Part shown: positions 1-12,332 of the stretch, piece by piece
Layout of the letters: the number at the start of each line of letters is the position of its first letter
Numbering within the stretch: the first letter of the stretch is position 1
From: Neoarius graeffei
Taxonomy: Eukaryota; Chordata; Actinopteri; Siluriformes; Ariidae
NCBI RefSeq assembly: GCF_027579695.1
Contig: NC_083575.1
Location: forward strand, 37,561,154 to 37,625,153
Direction: 5' to 3'
Length of the DNA stretch: 64,000 bases
Notes under the pieces: generated by a model
The model's database searches: none
The model's input: only the letters and a program-made list of their open reading frames with translations
Told to the model about the DNA's origin: nothing
Program-made: the position numbers and the translations under genes

Positions 1-44
1 TTTAAAGTGCATATCACGGGTAAATTCAGGAGCAAGATCAATGT

Positions 45-416
45 CTCATCTCATTATCTCTAGCCGCTTTATCCTGTTCTACAGGGTCGCAGGCAAGCTG
101 GAGCCTATCCCAGCTGACTACGGGCGAAAGGTGGGGTACACCCTGGACAAGTCGCCAGGTCATCACAGGGCTGCACATAGACACAGACAACCATTCACAC
201 TCACATTCACACCTACGGTCAATTTAGAGTCACCAGTTAACCTAACCTGCAAGTCTTTGGACTGTGGGGGAAACCGGAGCACCCGGAGGAAACCCACGTG
301 GACACGGGGAGAACATGCAAACTCCACACAGAAAGGCCCTCGCCAGCCACGGGGCTCGAACCTGGACCTTCTTGCTGTGAGGCGACAGCGCTAACCACTA
401 CACCACCGTGCCGCCT
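45..416 (-). mobile_element. tRNA-derived V-SINE-like element, full length
   Basis: The minus strand starts GGCGGCACGGTGGTGTAG, with A- and B-box-like motifs (TGGTGTAGTGG, GGTTCGAGCC), the shared fish SINE body, and a tail of ATGAG repeats. It is flanked by the 12-bp target duplication CAAGATCAATGT (33-44 and 417-428). Confidence 0.9.
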
Positions 417-709
417 CAAGATCAATGTAATTCTCCTATTTTATATTAAACTTTGGTCAAATATCTGTCACATTTTGCATTCTCTGCAATTTTTTTACCT
501 TGCGTAATACCAGAAAAATTCAGTTGAAATCAAGCCATTTGAGGCGAATTGGTCCGCCTCTGAAAAAACTTGGCATTTGGATTTCCTGGCAAACATTGAT
601 TTTTGTGACGTCGCATGCAGGATGCCTCCTTCTGAATCCTACGTCAGCGCTGGTTTGTTTATGAGAAAATGACCTGGTGGTTTTCTGCAAATTTCTTCAA
701 CATTATCAT

Positions 710-1081
710 CTCATCTCATTATCTCTAGCCGCTTTATCCTGTTCTACAGGGTCGCAGGCAAGCTGGAGCCTATCCCAGCTGATTACAGGCGAAAGGCGGG
801 GTACACCCTGGACAAGTCGCCAGGTCATCACAGGGCTGACACATAGACACAGACAACCATTCACACTCACATTCACACCTACGGTCAATTTAGAGTCACC
901 AGTTAACCTAACCTGCATGTCTTTGGACTGTGGGGGAAATCGGAGCACCCGGAGGAAACCCACGCGGACACGGGGAGAACATGCAAACTCCGCACAGAAA
1001 GGCCCTCGCCGGCCACGGGGCTCGAACCCAGACCTTCTTGCTTTGAGGCGACAGCGCTAACCACTACACCACCGTGCTGCC
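710..1081 (-). mobile_element. tRNA-derived V-SINE-like element, full length
   Basis: Same family and orientation as the copy at 45-416. Flanked by the exact 12-bp duplication CAACATTATCAT (698-709 and 1082-1093). Confidence 0.9.
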
Positions 1082-1537
1082 CAACATTATCATGTAATTA
1101 TTAAAATGGTTAACAGATGTATTGTACTCATCGTTTCCCAAAAGACCGGACAATGAGAGAGAAATGTGAGCGCTTGGTCTACACAGGCTGTGCACTGAAA
1201 CTGTGTAAGCTCTCACAGCCTGCTGGTGCTTCCGCACGAATCTGGCTCCAGACTCCCTTGGGATTTTTCCAGACGCGTTTTGTTATTTTATTTTTTTCTG
1301 CTGTAGACAGATGGCCTTGTGCAAAATTACCTTCTGGATGAGTGTGTAAAGGGACATACTTTCATATTTAAAAAAAAAACGAAATTGGTCCAGAATATGC
1401 ACTTTAAGCTATTCTCTGCCACCATTGCACCAGCCCTCCAGAGAATGTATAATAAATCCTTTGTTGAGGGCTGACTGTCTCCCACCCTGTCAGAGGCCTC
1501 TATTTCTCTCCTGCTTAAGAGTGATAAAGATCCCCTC

Positions 1538-2343
1538 ATGTGCGGTAGCTATAGGCCCATTTCCCTCTTAAATGTTGACCTAAAGATCCTGTCAAAGATC
1601 CTAGCCCAATGCCTACAGCGGGTCCTATCAAGTATAATATCAACTGATCAAACGGGTTTCATGCCTGGAAGGCACTCATTTCATAACACAAGGAGGCTCC
1701 TAAATATTATTAGTGCTCCTAGTTCGAACATTCCGGAAGTGATTACGGTATCTCACTAGACGTGGAGAAGGCCTTCGACAGGGTAGAGTGGAGCTTCCTT
1801 TTTTTTTGTTTTGCAGAAATTCGGTTTCAATACAGAATTTATATCTTGGATCAAATTGCTTTACGCCAGCCCAGTCGCCTCAGTCCACACAAACGGACTC
1901 CAGTCTGCCGCATTTCCCCTCTATCGTGGAACCAGACAGGGCTGCCCTCTTTCCCCCCTCTTACCGTATTTGCCATAGCTATTGAGCCTCTAGCCATCTG
2001 GCTGCACCAGCAGGGTGGGTTTGAGGGCATCACCAGAGCTGAGAAAGTTCATAAATTATCGCTGTATGCCGACAACCTCCTTTTATACATGTCTAATCCA
2101 GCTGCCTCTCTTCCTGTGGTTCTAAGTATCTTCGACAAATTTGGGTCCTATTCAGGCTATAAACTTAATCTCCATAAGAGTGAACTTCTTCCTATCAATT
2201 CTCTGGCCAAAAATATACCCCTGTCTCTCTTCCCTTTCAAATATGCTACAGACGGATTGAAATATATGGTGTGCATATTACAAATTCAATCAATTGACTT
2301 TTCTCCAAAAATTTCCCTCCTCTCCTTGAGAGGTGTAAACTAG
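1538..2343 (+). pseudogene. LINE reverse transcriptase fragment
   Basis: Two open stretches (1538-1759 and 1762-2343), separated by a stop, carry the fingers and palm motifs of a non-LTR reverse transcriptase. A frameshift within 1800-1990 moves the GTRQG block to another frame. Further RT and C-terminal sequence follows in frames at 2403-3317, including a CNRCKQSPANHSHMFWFCP zinc-knuckle-like stretch near 3050. Confidence 0.8.
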
Positions 2344-3260
2344 ACTTTGACAGATGGTCTGGTCTCCCACTATCCCTAGTAGGTTCTGTTAGTTTAGTTA
2401 AAATGGTTGTTTTACCCAAGTTTCTATATCTTTTTTCACATATCTGCATCCTTATTAAAAAGTCTTTTTTTAGATCACATGATCAATTAATAAGTTCCTT
2501 CCATTGGGGCAATAAAAATCCACGCATCAGAAAATCAGTGCTACAGCTCCCAAGGCTCTTGGTGGCTCAGCAATGCCCAATTTCTTACATTATTACTGGT
2601 CTTGTAGTATTCATAAACTTTTATACTGGATTACCAACACAGCAGACGAAGAGCGCCCTGCATGGGTGGAGATGGAACGTGCATCCTCTAAACTCTCTCT
2701 TCATTCCCTGGTTTGCTCCCAGCTCCCTTTGATGTCTTCCAACTTTGCCTCAAACCCAGTGGTAACTAACTCTGTTAGAATCTGGATTCAAATTAGGAAA
2801 AGCCTAGGCCTCCATAGGGCCTCAGACCTCTCCTCCATTGTAAACAATCACCTATTTCTGCCCTCATTCACTGATTTGACCTTTCGGACTTGGCTTGACA
2901 AAGAGATAACTACATTTAAGGACCTTTACAACCAAGGGACTTTTATATCCTTTTCTGAGCTCTCAAAGAATTTTGTTTTGTTTTTTTGCACACAAAGCTC
3001 ACTACACTAATTTGAGGCTATCTTGGAGTTACCCCAATGTAACTGACTCATGTAATAGATGCAAACAATCTCCAGCTAACCATTCCCATATGTTTTGGTT
3101 CTGTCCCAGGCTTGCCACATTCTGGTCTAAATCTTCAAAACTCTTAGCACAGCATATAACACTATTATCTCTCCTGAACCTCTGGCTTTGTTTGGTGTCC
3201 CCCTGCAGCCTTTTACCTCTAAATAGACTAGTGGCAAAATCTGAAAAGAGGCCTAGAAAT

Positions 3261-4886
3261 CACTTTAGGGAGGACGGAATGTTAGCTTGTGGCATCTATG
3301 TTAGGTGGTTAATATGACCCTTAATGGACACATTTTTGGTGGATGCCACTTGAATTAGGCTTTTAATAATTTTGTATGTGGAAAAACATAATTACCACCC
3401 CAAGTAATTTTTTGGTCAATTTGATCAACGAAAAAATTGGGGGGTACCCATAATTTTACTTCTCCCATTTCAAAAGTAGAAAAGGCACATGTTAATTAGT
3501 CATACAATATTAAAGCTTATAAAAGTAGCTTTCATTTGGTATATAACACTCCTCAAATGTACTGCTTGAAGGGAGGCTGCTTTCCTATTTTTTTTTAAGT
3601 CGTGCTATTTTGTCAGAGCTTGTAAATGTTGAATAACAGTCTTTGTGATAAAGGATGTCGGTTTCTTCATCTACATCACTATTTTGAATCCTTTCTATGG
3701 TGTGGAAGTTGTCCACGTCGTTGTACTTTTTGCGTTCCGCTGCAGCTTGACGAACTCGTTCAAATCCAGTGTCTCCAAGTTTTCTTGTGTCCTTTTTCAG
3801 GTTTTTTCTCTGACAGAACAGACACAGATCCCAGTCAGAAGTAGTGTCAGAACTTCTCTTTTGGCTATACATGACAGATTCCATCATGCTTGTTTAGCAT
3901 TTGTCACAATATCCTGCCAAAGAAAAGCACATATTCAGAAATTGTGCTATTTTGTATTTATCCTTACCCTAAGTTTATCCTAAGTGAAAATTGACTTAAT
4001 TAAGAGTCAGTGGTATCCATGGTTCATGAAGCAACTGTCATCTATGTTTACTCCAGACAAAGCAAGATTAATCATAATTTTACAATCTGCAGGGTACCTG
4101 GTGAAAGAGAGATGTTACAATACTTAACTAAATTAAGAATGATTTGTTTTGGTTTCCGTTCAATCATTCCAGTCTGTTACCATGAATAACAAGATACATA
4201 TCATAAAATAGAGAAGTATTGTTTATAAGTTTCATATATAGTGGGTGTATATACATAATAAATACGTTTATCACTTTAGAAATCATAAAAGATTTTGTGT
4301 GGTCGCCTTAATTTTACACTGACAAAATCTGTTGAACTGATGCAGGTGGACTGTCGCAGTATAGCTTATTATGCAATCCATCTTATTCAAGTTTACAAGG
4401 CATTTTCGTATTCTGGGAGCATTGAGGTTCCATTTGACATGCTTAAATATGTGGTATTGGTGCATTGGGTGTAGTGAAGATATTTAGAAATAAAAGCAGA
4501 AATACATGTAGTTTGATTGAAATTGGTTAGTTTCATTTTTTCAACACAATGTTTGATGAATCTCATACCTCCTTCTGAAACATGTATATCTGAGTGTTAT
4601 ATTTAAAAAAAGCTCTTTTTATCAGCTTTCATACAATGAGTCGTTAACATATGCCATTTTTTTTTTAATTTCTGACATGGGAGAAGATGCATTAGGAGTA
4701 ACCCTTATTTTTCAGCCAACAAAACTGGCCGAAAATTGAGTGGGGTGGTGGCCATTAAGTTTTCGGTGTAAAACAATTTTTAGACAGCCTACTTTAGGTG
4801 GCATCCACACTAAATGAGTTCAGTAGGGGCCATATTAACCCCCTGACATGGATGCCACAAGCTAACATTCCGTCCTCCCTTAAGTG
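3261..4886. mobile_element. DNA transposon with 36-bp TIRs starting CACTT, inserted in the LINE
   Basis: The left end reads CACTTTAGGGAGGACGGAAT and the right end is its near-perfect inverse; the match covers about 36 bases. The flanks are AAAT (3257-3260) and AAAT (4887-4890), a candidate 4-bp target duplication. CACT-type ends with a 4-bp duplication resemble Chapaev (CMC) elements, but I cannot confirm the superfamily. The LINE reading resumes directly after the right end. Confidence 0.75.
3585..3887 (-). pseudogene. Zinc-binding transposon ORF fragment (CxxC...HxxCY)
   Basis: An open frame of 100 residues inside the CACTT element carries CLFCQRK (about residues 22-28) and YHKDCYSTFT (about 80-89), with basic and acidic stretches between. 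Cys-x2-Cys and His-x3-Cys-Tyr modules of this layout are frequent at the N-terminus of fish transposon proteins. No catalytic domain follows, so it looks like a first-exon remnant. Function is not established. Confidence 0.45.
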
Positions 4887-5179
4887 AAATTTGGCCACCA
4901 GTCTAAAAGTCGTGCAGACTGTTTTTGCCTTTGCCAATCTGTTGGCCAGGCGACTCATACTCCTCAATTGGAAACACCCTCATCCTCCATCTCATAGCAG
5001 GTGGGTGAAAGAGGTGTTACTGTCCGTTAGACTTGAAAAGCTTAGATTTTCCCTCAATGGCTCCCTAAACTCATTTGAAACAACTTGGAGACCTCTCTTA
5101 AATTATATTGAATCTTTGACATCTCTGCCTGACTGTGACGATTGAGCCCCCCACCCCATTTATTTATTTAAAATTGTAT

Positions 5180-5534
5180 TTATCTCATCTCATTATCTCT
5201 AGCCGCTTTATCCTTCTACAGGGTCGCAGGCAAGCTGGAGCCTATCCCAGCTGACTACGGGCGAAAGGCGGGGTACACCCTGGACAAGTCGCCAGGTCAT
5301 CACAGGGCTGACACATAGACAACCATTCACACTCACACCTACGGTCAATTTAGAGTCACCAGTTAACCTAACCTGCATGTCTTTGGACTGTGGGGGAAAC
5401 CGGAGCACCCAGAGGAAACCCACGCAGACAACATGCAAACTCCACACAGAAAGGCCCTCGCCGGCCCCGGGGCTCGAACCCAGGACCTTCTTGCTGTGAG
5501 GCGACAGCGCTAACCACTACACCACCGTGCCGCC
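5180..5534 (-). mobile_element. tRNA-derived V-SINE-like element inside the LINE 3' UTR
   Basis: Full family structure, with flanking duplication AAATTGTAT (5171-5179 and 5535-5543). It post-dates the LINE it sits in. Confidence 0.88.
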
Positions 5535-6124
5535 AAATTGTATGTATTTATTTACTTATTTTTTCTTTTTTCATTGTTATTTTTATTTCATTTACTTATT
5601 TCATTATTTTCTTTATTTATGTATTTGTTGTATGTATTCTGTATTGTTTACATGTTGACACTGGATTTACATTGAGAACTCTTCTGGGTGGGGTGGGATT
5701 GTGGGAGGGATAAAAGACTGGGAAAAAATGATAGACTGGAAGTCCTCTCTGTCACATTGCACTGTCATTTTGTTGCCTGTGAAATTGCTTCCAATAAAGA
5801 AAGTTAATAATAAAAATAATAAAAAAAGAATGCACACAAGTCATGGTAGTCAGGAAACAGCCAAGAAGTGAGTTTAAAACAAAGAATAAAGAAGCACATG
5901 GGTGGAACAAACAATGGTGAGCAGTGATTAGTAACTGGAAACATGCAGCTCAGTCACACTACACACTGGTGGTGAGCTGACTGAAGCTGCTCTCTCAACT
6001 CATATAACCAGCATCTGTATGAAGTACAAGACAGTCGCTAACATCTGCTCTAAAGTCGTTAGCTTTGTCATGAGGCTCTTTCTTTTTAGTCACTAAAGGG
6101 GTAGTAAATCCCTTGCTTATAAAT

Positions 6125-6225
6125 CATTCATCCATGCATCTTCAGTAAGCACTTTATCCTAGTGTGACCAGGTTGCCATGAACCTGAAGCTTACCCTGAG
6201 AACCCTCTGAGGTTTTATAAAGGCA
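6125..6225 (-). repeat. Degenerate tail of an older fish SINE
   Basis: The stretch CATCCATGCATCTTCAGTAA followed by CACTTTATCCTAG resembles the 3' part of older tRNA-derived SINEs read in reverse. No head or target duplication is recognisable. Confidence 0.4.
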
Positions 6226-6797
6226 CTTGAAGGATATTACACATGACAAACAAAAATAAAATAACATGGTACACATCCTGCAGTGTGTTTGTCTGTCCCT
6301 ATCAAATGGCCATCATCCATTCTGTAGTTACTGCCTGATGAGTTGACACACACGTACACCCATATGACGTGACTCCTGTTGTCAGAGAAACCAATTCAAT
6401 CACATCAAATAATGGGGCTGAAATGCTTTCACATAGTGTTCATATGATTACTGCCAACACACAAATAATGCACACCACAAAACCATATTACAGACAAGAA
6501 AGCTTTTCATTTGGTTTCCATATTTGAGGGGTTGCAACATGAGTCAAGATAAAAAAGATAAAGTCATAAATTATGTAACAAGAATTTTTTCATGAAAATA
6601 TAGAGCCATCTTTTTAGTTATATTAATGGACATACAGCAGGGTCTGAAAGTCTGAGAGCACAAATGAAAATTCTTCTATCTTACATCCTTTTAATTAAAT
6701 TTAAAAAATGTTAGAAATTGTTATATATTATTGACAAGTTGAGCAAAACAGAATATTTGAAATGTTTATGAGTTTCAGAGTTTCTTAGTATTTGGTA

Positions 6798-8353
6798 TAG
6801 TTGAGGTCAGAAGTTTACATACATTGACATGAATGTCGTCTTGGATATGAACGTCATGGCAATATTTGGGCTTTCAGTCATTTCTTTGAACTCTTTTTCT
6901 GTGGCAGAATGTACAGCATATGTCTTTAATAAAAAAAACACTAGAATTTGGTGCACAAGTTTTAATTTTCTTTGGGTTTTCTGAAATCAACACAGGGTCA
7001 AAAATATACATACAGCACACCTAATATTTGGGTACAATGTCTCTTCGCAAGATTCACCTTGACCAAACATTTTTGTTTACCATGAACAAGCTTCTGGCAG
7101 AATTCTGGTTGGATATTTCACGACTCTTCGTGGTAGAATTGGTAGAGTTCAGTCAAATTTTTTTTTCTTGGTATGGACTCGACTTCTAAGCATGGTCCAT
7201 ATATTTTCAATAGGGTTAAAGTCAGGACTTGTTTTAAGCTTAATGTTAGCCTGCTTTATCCTCCACAACCAGCTCTGATGAGTGTTTGGGTTCATTGTCC
7301 TGTTGTAACTCCCAAGTCGTGTTCAAGTTTCTGATGGTTTATACTGAAGAATTCTGAGGTAGTCCTCCTTCTTCATTATTCCATCCACTGTTTGCAATGA
7401 ACCAGTTCCACTGGCAGCAAAACAGCCCCAGAGCATGATGATCCTACCACCACCACCACCAGCTAGTACAGTGTCCCTCTGTACATGGTGGTCATTGTGG
7501 CCAAACAACTCAATCTTTGTCTCATCTGACCATCCAGCTATCCTCCAGAAGGCTTTTTCTTTGTCCGTGTGGTCAGTTTCAAACTTTAGTTAAGCTTGAA
7601 GGTGTCAATTTTGGAGCAGGGGGTTATTTCTTGGATAGCAGCCTCTTAGTCCATGGTGATCTGAACTGTAGACAGTGATCCATCAGCTTCCAGTTCATGG
7701 CAGGGCTGTGCCATGGTGGTTCCCAGGTTGTTCCTGATCATCCAAACCAAGTTCCTTTCAGCTGAGGGTGTTTGGGTTTTCTTGAAGCAAAGTGGCTTGG
7801 CAAAGTAACACCTCACAGTAACTTGCATGCAATTGTTTGAACTGATCTTGGAATTTGCAGTTGTTTAGAAATGGCTCCAAGAGACATTCTGGAGTTGTGT
7901 ACATCTGTGATCCTCTTTCTCAGATCTGCACTGAGCTCCTTGCACTTTTCCATTGCATTGTGTGTTGGTCAATCCAATGACTGCTGTAAGCAAACCCTTT
8001 TTATGAAGGCCCAGAGAAGCTACCAGCTGTAGTCAATCATGATCACTAACAGGAAGTTGAGACCTCGGCCTTGGCAAAATAAAATATATTTTGGAAGTTT
8101 CAGCACCTCTGAATTAATAATCTAAGTGTATGTAAATTCTTGACCCTGTGTTGAGTTCAGAAAACCCAAAGAAAATTAAAACTTGTGCACCAAATTCTAG
8201 TTTTTTTTTTTTTATTAAAGATGTATGCTGTACAGTCATTCTGCCATAGAAAAAGAACAGTTCAAAGAAATTACTGGAAGCCCAAATATTGCCATGACAT
8301 TCATATCCAAGATGACATTCATGTCACTGTATGTAAACTTCTGACCACAACTG
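6798..8353 (-). mobile_element. Tc1-like transposon fossil with Sleeping-Beauty-like ends
   Basis: The left end TAGTTGAGGTCAGAAGTTTA is inverted at the right end (TAAACTTCTGACCACAACTG), with TA on both sides (6796-6797 and 8354-8355). Inner repeats of the end motif (TATACATAC near 7004; GTATGTAAATTC near 8127) give an IR/DR layout. Transposase remnants lie on the minus strand (MFGHNDHHVQRDTV, GGGGGRIIMLWGCFAASGTG) but are broken by several frameshifts and stops. Confidence 0.85.
7323..7828 (-). pseudogene. Degenerate Tc1 transposase
   Basis: Fragments at 7323-7508 and 7646-7828 match the central DDE region (a degenerate form of MVWGCFAASGPG) and an upstream part of Tc1 transposases. Multiple lesions; clearly inactive. 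Confidence 0.7.
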
Positions 8354-8671
8354 TATGTCCCGTTTTTGCTTTAATAACAGTGTGCACTCGAGCTGCATGG
8401 ACTCCACAAGATTGTGCAAAATGACCCATTTTAGATCAAATCTATCAGTGTGTCATCTGACCACACACTTCAATAGAAGAGATGAGGCATGAAGGAAATC
8501 TGATCTTTTGTTCAAAGCAGTTAACATGGTTAATATCACAAATTTTACCAGCTACCTGCAATTGATTTATTTTTAAAACTGCACTGATGTTTGCAGGAAA
8601 GGATTCAACTTAATCCGAACTATGTGCAGAGGACAATAGATGGATAAATTTATTAAATAAATTAACTTCCT

Positions 8672-9025
8672 GGGCAGCACGGTGGTGTAGTGGTTAGCGC
8701 TGTCGCCTCACAGCAAGAAGGTCCGGGTTCGAGCCCCGTGGCCGGCGAGGGCCTTTCTGTGCGGAGTTTGCATGTTCTCCCCGTGTCCGCGTGGGTTTCC
8801 TCCGGGTGCTCCGGTTTCCCCCACAGTCCAAAGACATGCAGGTTAGGTTAACTGGTGACTCTAAATTGAGCGTAGGTGTGAATGGTTGTCTGTGTCTGTG
8901 TCAGCCCTGTGATGACCTGGTGACTTGTCCAGGGTGTACCCCGCCTTTCGCCCGTAGTCAGCTGGGATAGGCTCCAGCTTGCCTGCGACCCTGTAGAACA
9001 GGATAAAGCGGCTAGAGATGATAAG
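8672..9025 (+). mobile_element. tRNA-derived V-SINE-like element
   Basis: A plus-strand copy with head GGGCAGCACGGTGGTGTAG, B box GGTTCGAGCC and tail GATGATAAG. Flanked by the exact 13-bp duplication AAATTAACTTCCT (8659-8671 and 9026-9038). Confidence 0.9.
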
Positions 9026-9360
9026 AAATTAACTTCCTTATAAGGAACTAATATCCATCATAACGCTAGCCCGAGCGTTATGGGACTCGTATGACAAGTA
9101 TTTTGGAATGGTGGTCAGTGGGATATTAACTCTTTCTTAAAGAAGAAAAATTCTCAGCTGTCTGAGAGATGATGAAGTTGGAGCATGTTCGTTGTTGAGC
9201 TGAGTTGACAATTGCAGTCTCCCATTTTTCATACTTTCTTTACACTTAACCCATTCTGTTAACTCTCTTATATACACACACAGTCAAAAGTTTGGACACA
9301 CCTGCTAACCCAATGTTTATTTTTATCAAAAAAAAAAAAAAAAAGACCCTTCACGTCTTA

Positions 9361-10564
9361 TGCCATGTACACACGTAGCCGGGTATTTTTAAAACCGAAC
9401 ATTTTCCCCCCCTCCGTTTATAAAAATGTTTTATCCACTCCACCTCGTCTTCGAAAAAAATCCCTTCCACACATAACCGAACATCTGCGTTTTCAATCAC
9501 ATTCATAAGCATTCCAAACCTGTAGATGGTTATTTCCCCAAATCCTCCCCCCTAATCACATCGCCTGTGCTCTTGGAGCAGTAGTTGGGCTTCTAAAATT
9601 AAACATGTAAATAGCACCTGCACAATAATTAACGCTTTCAAGGCACTACTCCGATCATTACTCTTTAGCTAGCCGCACACTACGCCGATTTTCAGCGTAC
9701 CGAGCCAACTGAAGTCGCGAGTCAGGCGTAAAGACTAGTTTTCGATGGTACCGACTCGTCTCACAGCCGATTCGAAAAACTAATCGGGAGCCAGACTGAT
9801 CGGCGAGAGTCGCTAGCAATAGCCAATCATATCTTTCGCATATAACACGTGACATCATTAAACACAATTTCTAGCGCGAGAAATACGTGTTGGTAGCACC
9901 TAATGCAGGTATATACTGTAATTCCATAGACTGAAGCTTTATCCATAGACACAGTGGGCTGGAAAGCCACTCTGCTCAAGTTGTGTGGCTGAATTCCAAA
10001 TCGCTTTAACTCCCCTATATAAGTGCACTATTTAAGGTTGGGAATAATGGCTCATGCAGCCTAGATAGTGCGCTACATATTCCATGTTGTGTCATTTGTA
10101 ATTCAGCCTGTAGCATCTTCAAGTGTTGGATTTAACAGTAACTATATCCAATAGCCAATCACAAAGCTATTAAGTTGTCATGTGTCGCTTCAATCGCGAC
10201 TGCACTCGTCAACAGTCGGGAGTCGGCTCTGAAATGGGTCGGTTCGGTACCGCGTGGATCGCCGTAGTGTGCGGCTAGCTTAAGTCCATGCTTAATCTGG
10301 CTTCTGCAGTAAACAAAGGTCGCACGTTTGACGTCAGGGCAGATTTTTTGTCATTTTTTTGGCGCAGATTGTGACGTTCTAAAACGCAAAACTCCGGTTA
10401 TCTCTGTCCACACGAAAAGGCATACACGGAGTTTTCAAAAATCTTCACTTTGCCCGGAGTTTTTTTAAATATTCGTTTTTGATGTGTTTTCATGTGGATG
10501 ACAGGCCAAAACGTAGAAAAATATCTTCGATTTAGCAGATACCCGGCTACGTGTGGACGGGGTC
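9361..10564. mobile_element. MITE-like element with TIR CACACGTAGCCGGGTAT
   Basis: The inverted ends CACACGTAGCCGGGTAT (9371-9387) and ATACCCGGCTACGTGTG (10540-10556) sit within longer imperfect TIRs. TTA (possibly TCTTA) occurs on both flanks (9358-9360 and 10565-10567), compatible with a PIF/Harbinger-type TTA duplication. No coding capacity. It carries the element at 9668-10279. Confidence 0.65.
9668..10279. mobile_element. Innermost MITE, TIR GCTAGCCGCACACTACG
   Basis: The perfect 17-base inverted ends GCTAGCCGCACACTACG are at 9668 and (inverted) ending at 10279, with TTA on both flanks (9665-9667 and 10280-10282). Short open frames inside have no family similarity. CpG-rich compared with its surroundings. 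Confidence 0.7.
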
Positions 10565-11285
10565 TTAGTTGAGTGGTTCTTGACATATGGATTACTACAG
10601 TTGTGGAATAGGGCTATTTACTGCATTTTTATTATTTACTATTTGAGCTCAAATACATTAAGGCGGCAAGAAATTGCACTAATTAACTTTTGACGAGGTA
10701 TACCTGTTAATTGAAAAGCATTCCAGGTGACTACCTCATGAAGCTGGTTAAGATAACGCCAATAATGTGCAAAGCATCATCAAGGTAAATGCTGGCTACT
10801 TTGAAGAACCTAAAATATAAACCATATTTTAACACTCTTGTTTACCACATCATTCCATATGAGTTCCAAATATTATTTCACAGTTTTGATGTCTTCAGTA
10901 TTGTTCTACAGTGTAGAAAATAGTTAATCAAAACACAGAAAACCATCAATGAGTCGGGGTGTCCAAACTTTTGACTGGTGCTGTATAAAAAAAATCACAT
11001 AAAAGTCAAACAGGACACTTCTACTCAAACAATTGCTTCTTTTTTTTATGAACAAAATATTTATTTTCTCAAGAAAAGCTACAATAACTTCACAATCAAA
11101 TTACAGAATTATGGCCATGTAAATAGTGCACGAGTATCGAAGCACTTGAAAAGGACATTTTGTTCTTCAGTGAGAGATTGCATAATTGCATGTCTCAGTT
11201 AACAAAAACTGAAAACCCATCCAATATATATATATATTATATATATATTTTTTTTTTAAAAAACACAAACTGCTGGTATAGCTCA

Positions 11286-11291
11286 TTTATT
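11286..11291 (-). terminator. COX7A2L: Candidate COX7A2L polyadenylation signal
   Basis: AATAAA on the minus strand, about 345 bases past the COX7A2L stop codon. Another AATAAA lies near 11060 on the same strand, so the real end of the 3' UTR is not settled by sequence alone. Confidence 0.35.
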
Positions 11292-11636
11292 TCATCATTG
11301 CAAGCACCTGTGTATACAAGCCAACTGGAAGCTTGGTTTCTTGTTCCACACATCCATGTTCAAAGCAACAGCTTCCCAAACCTGCACAGCATGTATTACA
11401 ACTACACCATATTCCTGAACTTAGTCATGCACAGAGGAGTGATGGTCTTGGCTGTTGCTTCTTATTCGCCCTGTTTCTAAAACATGTACTTACAAACCCA
11501 CTTGAGGGCCATAATATAAATTAAAGATTATCAGGAGGTGAAAAAAATATTGAGGAACCAAAGCAGTTATGCAACTGTTTTTAGGAACACAGTCATAATG
11601 GTCCATTTCCTTGCTCCACAGGGAAGGTTATTCAAG

Positions 11637-11780
11637 TTATTCAACTTTTCTGGGCTGAGCAGCAAAATACAGGGCCACTAAGCAGTACAAGGTTCCACCA
11701 ATCGTCAGGCCCATTGTAGTCCTGTACAGCAGCCGGTCCATGACTCCACGCTTCAGGTGAATTGGCACTCCATCAGCTTT
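11637..11780 (-). CDS. COX7A2L: COX7A2L terminal coding exon
   Basis: This exon encodes [12 protein letters not shown] through the C-terminal QPRKVE and the stop. It holds the whole COX7A-type domain with one transmembrane helix. The acceptor is CCCTTCACAG|AAAGCT. The open frame runs 42 bases further upstream into the intron, but that part is not coding. Confidence 0.96.
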   Translation of the reverse strand, partial: KADGVPIHLKRGVMDRLLYRTTMGLTIGGTLYCLVALYFAAQPRKVE

Positions 11781-12301
11781 CTGTGAAGGGGATGGACAAG
11801 TAGAAAGAATTTTAAATGACAAAGCAAGTGGTTAAATTTAGCTGTGGAACACTTAAAGTCTGTAGTTTGTATAAGAACTCCGGTTTAAAAATGACTGAAG
11901 CTGGTTTGAAACGAATGAGTAATCTACGAAATGATCTCTTCACGATAATGCTCCCCGAGGACACAAACTCATTTCACACTGTCGCTTGTTTATAAGGCTT
12001 TTGCATATTTATTCATTTATATGATCAGAACATGCAGCATGCAGAACTGGGCAGCTGTATTCCCTTATGTAGGGATACTATTTGAATCAATTAGCTTGCA
12101 AGTAGTTAAGTTTTTTTCCAACTTACTAGCATAGAACACAGTTCATTTTCTTAATGTACAAATAATATTAATTCTGTGTCATCAAATTTGCAGTTAGCTT
12201 TGGGTTGTATGGGTTCCAGACAGTGAAAACTAACGAGCCACGCATTGAGACAACTTCCGAATCAACTCCACAAACTGAAGAGTATTCTGCTTATGCAAAC
12301 T

Positions 12302-12332
<31 letters not shown>

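Larger units (their letters stand above)
1385..5828 (+). mobile_element. 5'-truncated L1/Tx1-type LINE, interrupted twice
   Basis: Degenerate reverse transcriptase blocks appear in order: GSYRPISLLNVDLKILSKIL (about 1543), LDVEKAFDRVEW (about 1757), GTRQG with CPL (about 1930), and LYADNLLLY (about 2062). The YxDD-type catalytic motif is altered from DD to DN. A C-terminal part continues at 4891-5145 (FANLLARRLILLNWK). The 3' UTR ends in AATAAAG and an A-rich tail near 5828. Several frameshifts and stops make it a dead copy. Inserted in it are a DNA element (3261-4886) and a SINE (5180-5534). Confidence 0.85.
9275..10983. mobile_element. Non-autonomous Tc1-like element hosting a two-layer nest
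   Basis: The left end CACACACAGTCAAAAGTTTG and right end CAAACTTTTGACTGGTGCTG form the TIR family CAGYACCAGTCAAAAG known in teleost Tc1 elements. TA flanks both ends (9273-9274 and 10984-10985). Without the inserted 9361-10564 block only about 0.5 kb remains, with no transposase. Confidence 0.75.

Noticed and set aside
41-1060. Open frames in the first kilobase on both strands with shared peptides such as [19 protein letters not shown]
   Set aside because: The same peptides recur at every SINE copy in the window; they are translations of the SINE body.
3626-3983. Plus-strand frames of 72-112 residues opposite the Cys/His ORF
   Set aside because: No motif; antisense to the more plausible minus-strand ORF.
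8690-8740. tRNA-like A and B boxes
   Set aside because: They belong to the SINE head; no cloverleaf with paired acceptor stem was found, so no tRNA gene is called.
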